Assembly (NCBI GenBank): GCA_028382965.1
Contig: JAOEUK010000006.1
Coordinates: forward strand, 79,527 to 139,093
Length of the DNA stretch: 59,567 nt
Reading direction: 5' to 3'
Source: Candidatus Puniceispirillum sp.
GTDB lineage: Bacteria > Pseudomonadota > Alphaproteobacteria > Puniceispirillales > Puniceispirillaceae
A program made the position numbers and the translations under genes. Under the pieces are notes generated by a model, which was given only the letters and a program-made list of their open reading frames with translations, ran no database searches and was not told where the DNA came from. Shown one piece after another: positions 51,896 to 59,567 of this stretch (its first letter is position 1; each line of letters opens with the position of its first letter).

Positions 51896-53175
51896 AAAGG
51901 TTTGCGATAATGCAAGACAAGCATTGCCATTATTTGCGCTACAACGGCAAGTGCACTATTCATTCCCAAAAGTGCGCCTAGCCCAAAACCAGCATCAATC
52001 ATCCATCCCATAATCATTGGTGATAAGGCTGAGGCAAAAACAGCCACTGGCAAAAAAAGAGCTTTGATTTCACCAATATAGCGTGTGCCATATACTTCAG
52101 CTGTTAGTGCGGCATTGGTGGAGTGAGGTATGCCGATTGCTAGGCCGAACAACACAAAGAACAATGGAACACCAACTTCAGTTGACCCAAGCCAAAGAGC
52201 AAGACAGGCAAGGCTATTTGGAAGAAGCGTGTGAGCAGCAACACGGCGAGCGGAAAATCTGTCAATGAGTTGGCCGACAGTTAAACTGCCCACAACAGCA
52301 AATATTGCATAGAGAACGTAGCTTGCCGTCCACGTAGATAATTCAACACCCTTGGCTTCAGCAAGATAGATTTGGTGGAATAAGAGCCCAGTTAGAACAA
52401 ATGATGGGACTGCTGCAAGCCAAATAAAAGCTAGCCAAAATGCCGGATCACGAAGCACTTCCGACCGTCTCCATTGTTTCTGGGTGTCAAATTTTTCCCC
52501 GAGCTGTGGCTGCTTTTCTGCAAGGCGGCTAAGTCCTTCTCCATCCTGTAAGCGTGTTCGTTGAGTAAGATGGCGCAGAAAGGGCGCAACTGTGAAAAAA
52601 GCAACAATTGGCAGGCCAATCCACAATGCTCGCCAGTCAAACAAGGCTTGAAGAGCAATAATGCTCGCTGGGCCAATTGATTCTGCTAATGTTTGTCCTA
52701 ATTGAGCTATTGAAATAGCACGTCCTCGAGCTGAGACATACCGGCGAGCCATCGCTGTTGTGTAGACATGCGTCATCATGCCTTGTCCAAACATTCGTAA
52801 AAGATAAATGCCGCCAACAAGCATCCATAGTGATGATACCTGGCTAAATAAAATCGCTGCTAAGCAAAGACTAATGAGAGTAAATAAGGCTAATTTTTCT
52901 AGGCGAATTGTATCTGCAAGTTTGCCAAGCCAGACAAGGCTGATGGCACTTGCAGTTGTAGCAAGCGCGTAATATGTACCAAAATCGCCATGACTCAAAT
53001 TTAGAGTTGTGCGAATTTGTGTGGAGAAAAGTGAGATAAAAAAGGTTTGGCCTAAAGATGACCAAAAGGCCATTAACAACCCAAAGACAAGAAAGCGCCA
53101 TTCTGTTTTGATAAATGCTTTATTACCTACCTGCATAGTTGAAATGGATGAAGAAGGTTTGATTTTTGAGGGCAT
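51892..53175 (-). CDS. MFS transporter
   Basis: A 427-residue twelve-helix major-facilitator protein. Helix 2-3 loop reads VWLGKLADTIRLEKLALFT (motif A-like, residues 60-78), and the central part carries YLLRMFGQGMMTHVYTTAMARRYVSARGRAISIAQLGQT, typical of the oxalate/formate and monocarboxylate group. GLSRLAEKQPQLGEKF is a soluble central loop. The best relatives are unknown solute exporters. It overlaps the secreted small protein by 4 bases, and 300 bases of regulatory DNA separate its start from clpB. Confidence 0.8.
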   Translation of the reverse strand: MPSKIKPSSSISTMQVGNKAFIKTEWRFLVFGLLMAFWSSLGQTFFISLFSTQIRTTLNLSHGDFGTYYALATTASAISLVWLGKLADTIRLEKLALFTLISLCLAAILFSQVSSLWMLVGGIYLLRMFGQGMMTHVYTTAMARRYVSARGRAISIAQLGQTLAESIGPASIIALQALFDWRALWIGLPIVAFFTVAPFLRHLTQRTRLQDGEGLSRLAEKQPQLGEKFDTQKQWRRSEVLRDPAFWLAFIWLAAVPSFVLTGLLFHQIYLAEAKGVELSTWTASYVLYAIFAVVGSLTVGQLIDRFSARRVAAHTLLPNSLACLALWLGSTEVGVPLFFVLFGLAIGIPHSTNAALTAEVYGTRYIGEIKALFLPVAVFASALSPMIMGWMIDAGFGLGALLGMNSALAVVAQIMAMLVLHYRKPL

Positions 53176-53475
53176 AGTTTAGTTCACCATGCAAAACATC
53201 TACTGGCAAGTGACAAGACTTTCAGGAGGTTTTTTGTTATAGGTTTTTGATTCCAAAACTTGAAAAAACTAGTCACTATGCCCATATCTATAATCATACG
53301 TTAGCTCTGAAATTATTGACTAGATCAGTGATCCCAGTGTCCTTTATTCCCTTTGGGGCTTGGCTCTTGCTCGAGTGGATACGTAGAAATAAATCATGAA
53401 AATAATCAATGATGTTATAGAAATCATTGAGGTCAAGCGAGATGGTTAGGTGATTTAATGTTGTAAAGGAGCGAT
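53176..53475. other. Divergent region between MFS gene and clpB
   Basis: No gene here. It contains the sigma-32-like promoter at 53259-53287 for clpB and a plain stretch after it. A weak hairpin is possible but nothing convincing. Confidence 0.5.
53259..53287 (+). promoter_or_regulatory. Sigma-32 (RpoH) promoter of clpB
   Basis: CTTGAA (53259-53264) and CCCATAT (53281-53287) are separated by 16 bases, matching the heat-shock consensus CTTGAA, N13-17, CCCATNT. It lies about 190 bases upstream of clpB and in the right orientation. Confidence 0.75.
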
Positions 53476-56082
53476 ATGATGCAAATTGATAAATTTACTG
53501 CATTGGCGCGAAATGCAATTGGTGCAGCGCAAACGGCAGCCTTGGCTGCTAACAATCAAAAGCTTATGGCTGAACACCTTTTAGCGGCACTGCTGAAAGA
53601 TAATAATATGACGGTCAAAGTGCTGCTTGCAAAAGCAGGTGGTGACACTGCAGCATTGTCGGCGGAATTAAAGATAGCTCTTGATAAATTGCCGCAAGTG
53701 ACTGGAAGTGGGGCTGGTCAATTACAGTTGGACGCAGATCTTGCGAAGATCTTCTCGGCTGTTGAAAAAGAGGCAAAGGTTCGTAATGACCAATTTTTTG
53801 CTGTGGATTTACTTCTCCTTGAAATGGTTAAATCCAAAGGCTCAATTGGAAAGCTTTTGAAATCTGTGGGTGCTGAAACCAACTCTTTAAATGATGCGAT
53901 TGGAGATATGCGTAAGGGCCGTAGGGCGGACAGTGACACGGCTGAAGATAGTTATGATGCCTTATCACGCTATACAAGCGATTTAACCGAAGCTGCTCGT
54001 AATGGAAAGTTGGATCCAGTGATTGGGCGGGATGCTGAAGTGCGGCGCACAATTCAAATACTTGCTCGGCGAACAAAAAATAACCCAGTTCTAATTGGAC
54101 AGCCTGGCGTTGGGAAGACTGCAATTGCTGAAGGGCTGGCTCAACGCATTATAAGTTCTGATGTGCCTGAGGCGTTGGCAAATAAAACTTTGCTTTCGTT
54201 GGACATGGGAGCGCTTGTTGCTGGGGCAAAATACAGAGGTGAGTTTGAAGAACGTCTAAAGTCCGTTCTAAAAGAAGTGCAAGATCGTAACGGAGAAATT
54301 GTTCTTTTCATCGATGAGATGCATCAGCTAGTTGGGGCGGGAAAGGCCGATGGAGCTATGGATGCTTCAAATCTTTTAAAACCTGCGCTGGCTCGCGGTG
54401 AATTGCGCTGTATTGGAGCAACAACTCTCGATGAATATAGGCAGTATGTTGAAAAAGATGCCGCCTTAACTCGAAGGTTTCAACCGGTTTTTGTTGATGA
54501 GCCAAGTGTTGATGATACGATTTTTATCTTGAGGGGGTTGAAAGAAAAATATGAGCTTCATCATGGCGTGAGAGTCACTGATGAGGCGCTTGTTGCAGCG
54601 GCGCGCCTATCTCATCGTTACATTAATGAACGGTTTCTACCAGACAAAGCTATAGACGTTATGGACGAGGCCTCAAGTCATTTACGCATTGAAGCAGATA
54701 GCAAGCCGGCCGATTTAGATCGGACTGACAGGCAAATTATGCAGTTGCGGATTGAGCAAGCAGCATTACAGAAAGACACGCAGAAACCTGATACTAAAAG
54801 GCTGAATGCAATCGCCAAAGAGCTAACCAGTTTAGAAAATCAGTCGGAAACACTTGGTGCCGCTTGGCACGCAATTAAAGCGAAAACGCAAGAAGTAGTG
54901 CGTTTGCAGCAAGCCATAGAAGATACCCGTCATGCGCTTGATGTTGCACAACGAGAGGGTAATCTTGAAGCTGCGGCTGAGTTAACATATGGCAAACTAC
55001 CGACCTTAAGCCAAGAACTAGCCACTGCCAAAGATGCAGTCACTGCGTCAGAACTGGTAAGTGAGGAGGTGACCGGTCAGCATATTGCTATCGTGATTAG
55101 CAACTGGACCGGTGTTCCTGTTGACAGGATTCTAGAGGGTGAGCGGGAAAAACTTTTGGCAATGGAAAATTATATTGGTCAACGCATCATTGGCCAAAGT
55201 TTTGCTGTTAAAGCTGTTGCTGATGCAACTCGCCGTGCACGCGCTGGCATTGCTGACCCCAATCAGCCAATGGGCAGCTTCTTAATGCTTGGCCCTACCG
55301 GCGTTGGTAAAACAGAACTTGCCAAAGCGCTGGCTGAATTCTTGTTTGATGATGATGCGGCAGTTTTGCGGATTGATATGTCTGAATACATGGAGAAGCA
55401 TTCAGTCGCGCGCCTAATTGGAGCGCCACCGGGATATGTTGGCTATGAAGAAGGTGGGGCTTTAACTGAGGCAGTTCGTAGAAGGCCCTATCAGGTTATC
55501 CTATTTGATGAAATAGAGAAGGCACATCCGGACCTTTTTAATATTCTGCTTCAGGTTCTAGATGAAGGGCGTTTGACTGATGGGAAAGGACGACATGTTG
55601 ATTTTCGTAATTCAATGATCCTTTTGACTTCAAATATTGGAGCAGATCATTTACTTGCTTTGGATGATGAGGCGCCAGCTGAAGCTGCTCGTGATAAGAT
55701 TATGTTAGAAATGAATCAGGTTTTTCGCCCTGAATTTTTGAACCGGCTCGACGAAGTTCTGTTGTTTCGACGGCTGTCGCGAGTTGATATGGGGGCCATA
55801 GTTAAGATTCAAATTGGTCAATTGCAAAAGCGACTGGTTGATCGGGGCATTAAGCTTAATTTTGATGTTGCCGCACTGAATTGGCTGGCAGCGCAAGGTT
55901 ACGACCCACAATTTGGTGCGAGACCGCTAAAACGAGTGATACAAAATAAAGTTCAAAATCCGCTTGCTGAAGCTCTGTTAAATGGAAAATTTGATGATGG
56001 GGATGAAATTACCGCTATGCTAGACAATAGCACTAATGAAATTGTCTTAGGTGAAGTTTCTTCTTTGGCTGATTCTAAATAG
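53476..56082 (+). CDS. clpB: Chaperone ClpB (ATP-dependent disaggregase)
   Basis: ClpB (868 residues) resolubilises aggregated protein with DnaK after heat stress. The N-terminal Clp repeat domain (residues 1-150) is followed by nucleotide-binding domain 1 with Walker [15 protein letters not shown] near residue 210 and Walker [11 protein letters not shown], then the long coiled middle domain ([19 protein letters not shown] region), and domain 2 with [14 protein letters not shown] near 610 and [13 protein letters not shown], ending with the C-terminal small domain. Its AAGGAG is 4 bases before ATG 53476 and 7 before the second ATG 53479, so the latter may be the true start. Expression is likely from the sigma-32 promoter. 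Confidence 0.97.
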   Translation: MMQIDKFTALARNAIGAAQTAALAANNQKLMAEHLLAALLKDNNMTVKVLLAKAGGDTAALSAELKIALDKLPQVTGSGAGQLQLDADLAKIFSAVEKEAKVRNDQFFAVDLLLLEMVKSKGSIGKLLKSVGAETNSLNDAIGDMRKGRRADSDTAEDSYDALSRYTSDLTEAARNGKLDPVIGRDAEVRRTIQILARRTKNNPVLIGQPGVGKTAIAEGLAQRIISSDVPEALANKTLLSLDMGALVAGAKYRGEFEERLKSVLKEVQDRNGEIVLFIDEMHQLVGAGKADGAMDASNLLKPALARGELRCIGATTLDEYRQYVEKDAALTRRFQPVFVDEPSVDDTIFILRGLKEKYELHHGVRVTDEALVAAARLSHRYINERFLPDKAIDVMDEASSHLRIEADSKPADLDRTDRQIMQLRIEQAALQKDTQKPDTKRLNAIAKELTSLENQSETLGAAWHAIKAKTQEVVRLQQAIEDTRHALDVAQREGNLEAAAELTYGKLPTLSQELATAKDAVTASELVSEEVTGQHIAIVISNWTGVPVDRILEGEREKLLAMENYIGQRIIGQSFAVKAVADATRRARAGIADPNQPMGSFLMLGPTGVGKTELAKALAEFLFDDDAAVLRIDMSEYMEKHSVARLIGAPPGYVGYEEGGALTEAVRRRPYQVILFDEIEKAHPDLFNILLQVLDEGRLTDGKGRHVDFRNSMILLTSNIGADHLLALDDEAPAEAARDKIMLEMNQVFRPEFLNRLDEVLLFRRLSRVDMGAIVKIQIGQLQKRLVDRGIKLNFDVAALNWLAAQGYDPQFGARPLKRVIQNKVQNPLAEALLNGKFDDGDEITAMLDNSTNEIVLGEVSSLADSK

Positions 56083-56259
56083 AAGACAGTCTTTAATTGG
56101 ACCATGATATCAATCATTGCAGTAACTTTTAGGCTCTAGGGTATTTTTATAAGCTGTTTAGTTAACGCTATGGTTAAGTCTGTTTATCTACTATTTGCAG
56201 AATTTGTTGTTTTTTGATGTGCCTGATGACCTAGAGGGTATTATGGGGATTGATAATAA

Positions 56260-56715
56260 ATGAATCTATCTAATTCATTTGTCCTAAGAAGACTGCAAGA
56301 AAATGATTTTCAAGGTTGGGAAGCTCTTTGGCGTGGCTATTTAGAGTTTTATGCAACAGCGGTTGAGGATCTTGTCTATAAGACAACCTTTGAACGTTTG
56401 ATTTCAAATAAAAACCAGTCACAAAATGCAGTTGTTGCCGAACAGAGTGGTTCTCTTGTTGGTTTGGTTCATTATATCTTTCATCCCCACAATTGGAAAA
56501 TTGAGGATGTTTGCTACCTTCAGGATTTATATGTGTTACCTGAATTACGCGGTTGTGGTATAGGTCGTGGTTTGATAGAGGCGGTTTATTCAGCCTCAGA
56601 TGATGCAGGGGCTTCCAATGTTTACTGGCTAACTCAGGACTTTAATGAGCAGGCTCGGAGGCTTTATGATAACATCGCTTTAGTGACGCCGTTCATTAAA
56701 TATAACCGTTTTTAG
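56260..56715 (+). CDS. GNAT-family N-acetyltransferase
   Basis: The 151-residue protein shows the GNAT fold: VGLVHYIFHPHNW for strand 4, the acetyl-CoA pyrophosphate loop LPELRGCGIGRGLIEAV (R/Q-x-x-G-x-G/A pattern near residue 97) and the strand-7 WLTQDFNEQARRLYDNI. The substrate is unknown; YLEFYATAV near residue 28 resembles small-molecule acetyltransferases. The upstream site is weak. It precedes a DMT gene by 34 bases, so the two may be co-transcribed; an amine/amino-acid acetylase with an exporter partner is a plausible pairing, unproven. Confidence 0.85.
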   Translation: MNLSNSFVLRRLQENDFQGWEALWRGYLEFYATAVEDLVYKTTFERLISNKNQSQNAVVAEQSGSLVGLVHYIFHPHNWKIEDVCYLQDLYVLPELRGCGIGRGLIEAVYSASDDAGASNVYWLTQDFNEQARRLYDNIALVTPFIKYNRF

Positions 56716-56749
56716 ATTTTTCTGAGGGGGTGGAATAGGAAGAATTATT

Positions 56750-57682
56750 TTGACATGGTTGACAAATGTTTCACCAGCGAGCCGAGGCTCAATACTTCTA
56801 GTTGTTGGTATTTCCATTTTTGGGTTCTCTGACAATCTTACCTTGTTAGTTTCGGACGAAGTTGGTGTTGGGCAGTTTCACTTCAGCCGATCCTTGATTG
56901 CTGTTTTCATGGTTGTGCTTCTTGGAAGGGTCTTTGGCCTTTCCGTCGTGCCAACGCAATGGAAGCCAGTTTTGGCTAGAACATTTTTTATGGTTTTTGC
57001 TATATTTCTGTATTTCAGTGTAATGCCAATGATGCCAATTGCAGAGGCTGGAGCTGGACTTTTTTCCTCGCCAATTTTTGTGCTGTTATTTTCAGTTGTT
57101 GTTTATAAGGAACGCATTGGGTGGCGCCGTATATTTGCTGTGATTGTTGGAAGCACTGGTGTGCTTTTGGTTTTGCAGCCGGGTAGAGAAGGCTTTTCAT
57201 TTTTCCACATGTTGCCAGTTTTATCTGGAGCTTCTTATGCTGTTGGGTCGATCATAACTTTTAGACTCCTTCAAAACGAGAGTTCTTTTGCAATATTAAT
57301 GAGTTTCATTGTAAGCATCGGTTTGTGTGGTGCGGCTGTAGCTTCTGGATTAACAATCTTCCCGGCCTCGCTAGATTTACTAAAACAGGCGCCATTCCTG
57401 TTTAGGGGTTGGCAGAATGTTGATGGACAGTTCTGGATTTGGATGGCAATAATTGCTGCAAGTGCTTCCTTGGCGCTTTCCATGATGACAAGAGCCTATC
57501 AATTAATAAAAACTAGTTATGCAGCAATATATGAATATGCCTATATAATTTCAGTGGGGTTTTTTAGTTGGTTTTTTTGGGGTGAGGTTCCTGGAATGTT
57601 GAGTGCTATTGGCATTTTATTGATCATTATGTCTGGAATTATTATTGTTGTTGCACAGCAGAAGATGAAAGAACTCCCTTGA
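56750..57682 (+). CDS. DMT-superfamily (EamA) transporter
   Basis: A 310-residue, ten-helix EamA-family protein with the two-repeat pattern. The first half ends VVVYKERIGWRRIFAVIVGSTGVLLVLQPG (EamA glycine motif), and the second half ends with TSYAAIYEYAYIISVGFFSWFFWGEVPGMLSAIGILLIIMSGIIIV, the classical closing pair of helices. Substrate is not predictable. It starts with TTG at 56750, having AGGA about nine bases upstream. It follows the GNAT gene by 34 bases and ends before two unrecognised genes. Confidence 0.82.
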   Translation: MTWLTNVSPASRGSILLVVGISIFGFSDNLTLLVSDEVGVGQFHFSRSLIAVFMVVLLGRVFGLSVVPTQWKPVLARTFFMVFAIFLYFSVMPMMPIAEAGAGLFSSPIFVLLFSVVVYKERIGWRRIFAVIVGSTGVLLVLQPGREGFSFFHMLPVLSGASYAVGSIITFRLLQNESSFAILMSFIVSIGLCGAAVASGLTIFPASLDLLKQAPFLFRGWQNVDGQFWIWMAIIAASASLALSMMTRAYQLIKTSYAAIYEYAYIISVGFFSWFFWGEVPGMLSAIGILLIIMSGIIIVVAQQKMKELP

Positions 57683-57769
57683 GCAAGAGAAGAAAACAAG
57701 GCTCTGAAGCTAGTCTTCGCATCTTCTTTCAATAAGCTAAAAGATGAGTTTAACGCGAAGGAAACTCGA

Positions 57770-58231
57770 ATGAATGAACTAGACCTTAATGAGCTTAACA
57801 AAGATTTTTCTATTTATTTTCCCGTTGAGGAACTTGGTGTTTTTATGCAAGAATTTGATTTTGATTCTAAGGCGCTACCAGATTTGAATAGTCGCCTATC
57901 AATGTTTGGGTTGCCGCTATCAAAAACGCCCGAGAGTATTGTTTTCAGAAGCCGCCATATAGAGTCTGGTCACCCACCAGACCAAACTATTAGTTTGTTG
58001 CAAATAAAGAGACTTAATCCGGGCGTGGACTTTAGTAAGCTTGAAAAGTTATATCAAAAAAATATTTTACTAAAGTTTCTTTGGGTAGAGCCTTTTCTAG
58101 CTGACGAACTCAGTTGGAAAAATTTGTTGAATTTATGTAATAAGTTAGTGGAGCGTTCGGGAACAGAAGATGATGTGTTTCTCCGTTTTTCTGTTATGGA
58201 GCCCGGTGTATTAGAGTTGATCACGAATTAG
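57770..58231 (+). CDS. Hypothetical acidic protein
   Basis: The 153-residue product is not recognised. It is acidic and hydrophilic, with LNELNKDFSIYFPVEELG near the start, a central SRHIESGHPPDQTISLLQIKRL, and leucine-rich helices near the end; no signal peptide or membrane helix. AAGGAAA precedes the ATG by about eight bases, so it is probably translated. It and the following small gene share the strand and AT-rich context. A toxin-immunity or contact-inhibition relation is conceivable but nothing in the sequence shows it. Confidence 0.55.
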   Translation: MNELDLNELNKDFSIYFPVEELGVFMQEFDFDSKALPDLNSRLSMFGLPLSKTPESIVFRSRHIESGHPPDQTISLLQIKRLNPGVDFSKLEKLYQKNILLKFLWVEPFLADELSWKNLLNLCNKLVERSGTEDDVFLRFSVMEPGVLELITN

Positions 58232-58273
58232 TACGATTTTAAATTTTGAAAAGCCTTCGAAGGCCGCTTACCG

Positions 58274-58594
58274 ATGATTATTTCACCAAAATACAAAAAA
58301 TGTTTAGTTGAAGTTGGAGAATATAAAGGTCAACTTCATACTACTGTTTGGAGGATGGGTGAGTTTGTTGTTGAAGAATTTCCTGAGATGGAAAGTGATG
58401 GATCCCTGACTTTGAACCCATCGTCTCTAGTTGGCTGTTGGGACGAGTGGGAAACTACAATTCCAACTGAGTTAAGAAAATGGGACTTTGATAAACAGCC
58501 CATATTGGAAGAGGACTTTAGAAAAAATTATAAAATTCTCCATTATAAAATTATAGACGGATTTGAAGTAAATGGAGTTAAGTTTATTCAGTAA
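58274..58594 (+). CDS. Hypothetical small protein
   Basis: This 106-residue product is not recognised. It is rich in Trp, Glu and Lys (TVWRMGEFVVEEFPEME, VGCWDEWETTIPTELRKW, GFEVNGVKFIQ) with a beta-strand feel at the start and end and no signal peptide. A short palindrome, GCCTTCGAAGGC at 58253-58264, lies 9 bases before the start, whose ribosome site is weak. It follows the previous gene by 42 bases. No function can be assigned. Confidence 0.5.
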   Translation: MIISPKYKKCLVEVGEYKGQLHTTVWRMGEFVVEEFPEMESDGSLTLNPSSLVGCWDEWETTIPTELRKWDFDKQPILEEDFRKNYKILHYKIIDGFEVNGVKFIQ

Positions 58595-58751
58595 ATATGC
58601 GGTCAAATCTGAAGTGTTGTTCGAAGTTTCTTTTACTGTGATTCTGCTGATAAAAATGCTCTCCAATAACCAGTTGTTGTCTGTGCGCACGCAATTTCAT
58701 TAAAGGGGTTTTGGTGTTTAATTAGGCGGCTAATATTTTAAAGGTTACAAA

Positions 58752-59432
58752 ATGCTAAACAAAAGCCTAATGACGAATTTAACTGCACTTGGAATAATAG
58801 TTGTAGGCTATTTTTCACCTGAATATAGTGAAATAATTTATATGACTGGTTTATTTGCGCTCTCAGGAGGCGTTACTAACTGGCTTGCTATCCATATGCT
58901 TTTTGAAAAAGTCCCATTTTTCTATGGGTCCGGTGTGATTCAAAATCAATTTGGGGAATTTAAAGCTGGCATTAAGAAGCTGGTGATGAGTGAGTTTTTC
59001 ACTCCAGAACATATTGAAAAATTCATGGGACAAAACGTTGAAATGTTTACAACAGACATTAATGACTTGATAGATTTTGACCGTGTATTTGATGGGTTGG
59101 TTGAAGCGATAGAAGGCTCTTCCATGGGAAGTATGTTAGGCATGCTTGGCGGTAGAAAAGCTTTGCAACCCCTTAAAGAACCAATCACTCTAAAACTTCA
59201 AGAAATCATATCAGAAATTAAAGAGGTGCAATCTCCAGCAATTACGAATGAAGGCTTGACAGAAACGTTGCTGCATCAGATCGAGCAAGTAATTGATCGG
59301 CGGCTTGAGGAGCTTACGCCAGAGCAGGTCAAAGATATTATAAAGGAAATGATAAGCAAACACCTTGGATGGCTGGTGGTTTGGGGAGGCGCGGTAGGCG
59401 GTTTGATAGGTCTGGGGTTTTCTTTGGCTTAA
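58752..59432 (+). CDS. DUF445-family membrane protein
   Basis: The 226-residue protein has hydrophobic segments at residues 10-45 and a C-terminal LVVWGGAVGGLIGLGF helix. The DUF445 signature ALSGGVTNWLAIHMLFEKVPFFYGSGVIQNQFGEFKAGIKK (residues 36-76) is clear, and the soluble part between contains the helix-rich LLHQIEQVIDRRLEELTPEQVKDIIKEM. The family is membrane-associated with unknown function. AAGG seven bases before ATG gives a sound start. It is the last complete gene; the final 135 bases hold no feature. Confidence 0.85.
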   Translation: MLNKSLMTNLTALGIIVVGYFSPEYSEIIYMTGLFALSGGVTNWLAIHMLFEKVPFFYGSGVIQNQFGEFKAGIKKLVMSEFFTPEHIEKFMGQNVEMFTTDINDLIDFDRVFDGLVEAIEGSSMGSMLGMLGGRKALQPLKEPITLKLQEIISEIKEVQSPAITNEGLTETLLHQIEQVIDRRLEELTPEQVKDIIKEMISKHLGWLVVWGGAVGGLIGLGFSLA

Positions 59433-59567
59433 TGGATATTGTCCAAGCGCGTTGTTAACACCCCTGGTTCAGTTTTACACTAATGAACATTTAAAAATCT
59501 GAAGGGAAGAATTTCAGTTTCCTATATTTTTATTGATACTAAAAATGGTGTTGCCAGCGAGTAGGTC

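Overview
The window reads as chromosomal DNA of a free-living, probably marine alphaproteobacterium, moderately AT-rich. Support for the class: a DUF1013/TrcR-type regulator, DUF465 (YdcH) and a DUF1192-like gene near purEK; rpsU divergent from a COQ9-family gene; glutathione-dependent formaldehyde oxidation; and a group I intron in tRNA-Arg(CCU). The mix of purine, sulfonate and C1 genes with many transporters would suit a SAR116-like heterotroph, but that placement is inference. There is no phage, IS element, CRISPR array or rRNA.

Layout. 1-1825: end of a ProV-like ABC ATPase overlapping an Ldh2-family reductase. 1898-6283: PEP carboxykinase, a DMT transporter, methylmalonate-semialdehyde dehydrogenase. 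6326-17708: a purine-catabolic island (uraD, uraH, xdhABC, puuD, puuE, allA, an 8-oxoguanine-type deaminase and an NCS2 permease) leading from xanthine or 8-oxoguanine through urate and allantoin; the allantoate step is not in the window. 18016-18990: a quinone oxidoreductase. 19075-28641: sulfoacetaldehyde acetyltransferase (xsc), a TauD-like dioxygenase, a complete Liv-type ABC importer whose LivF has a histone-like basic N-terminal extension, and an MFS transporter. This looks like organosulfonate use.

28709-32238: a DEAD-box RNA helicase with an RPNRD(D/E) repeat tail, then the intron-bearing tRNA-Arg(CCU) and the remains of a DUF2182 membrane-protein gene. 32239-34175: adhC-fghA formaldehyde detoxification. 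34347-38669: cysQ, gmhA-type SIS protein, panBC, and an orphan BKACE (DUF849) enzyme. 38855-42021: oligoendopeptidase F and an ABC1/UbiB-family kinase-like protein. 42107-45131: proton-translocating transhydrogenase pntAB.

45321-51339: rpsU, the COQ9-like gene, metA (with Glu111, predicting acetyl-CoA use), purEK, DUF465, DUF1013, a small DUF1192-like gene with an in-frame stop, and ygfZ. 51377-56082: a small secreted protein overlapping an MFS gene, then clpB behind a good sigma-32 promoter match. 56260-59432: a GNAT acetyltransferase, a DMT transporter, two unrecognised small proteins and a DUF445 membrane protein. Most genes are intact housekeeping or catabolic genes. The most unusual items are the tRNA intron, the two decayed genes, the basic LivF extension and the sulfonate/Liv module.
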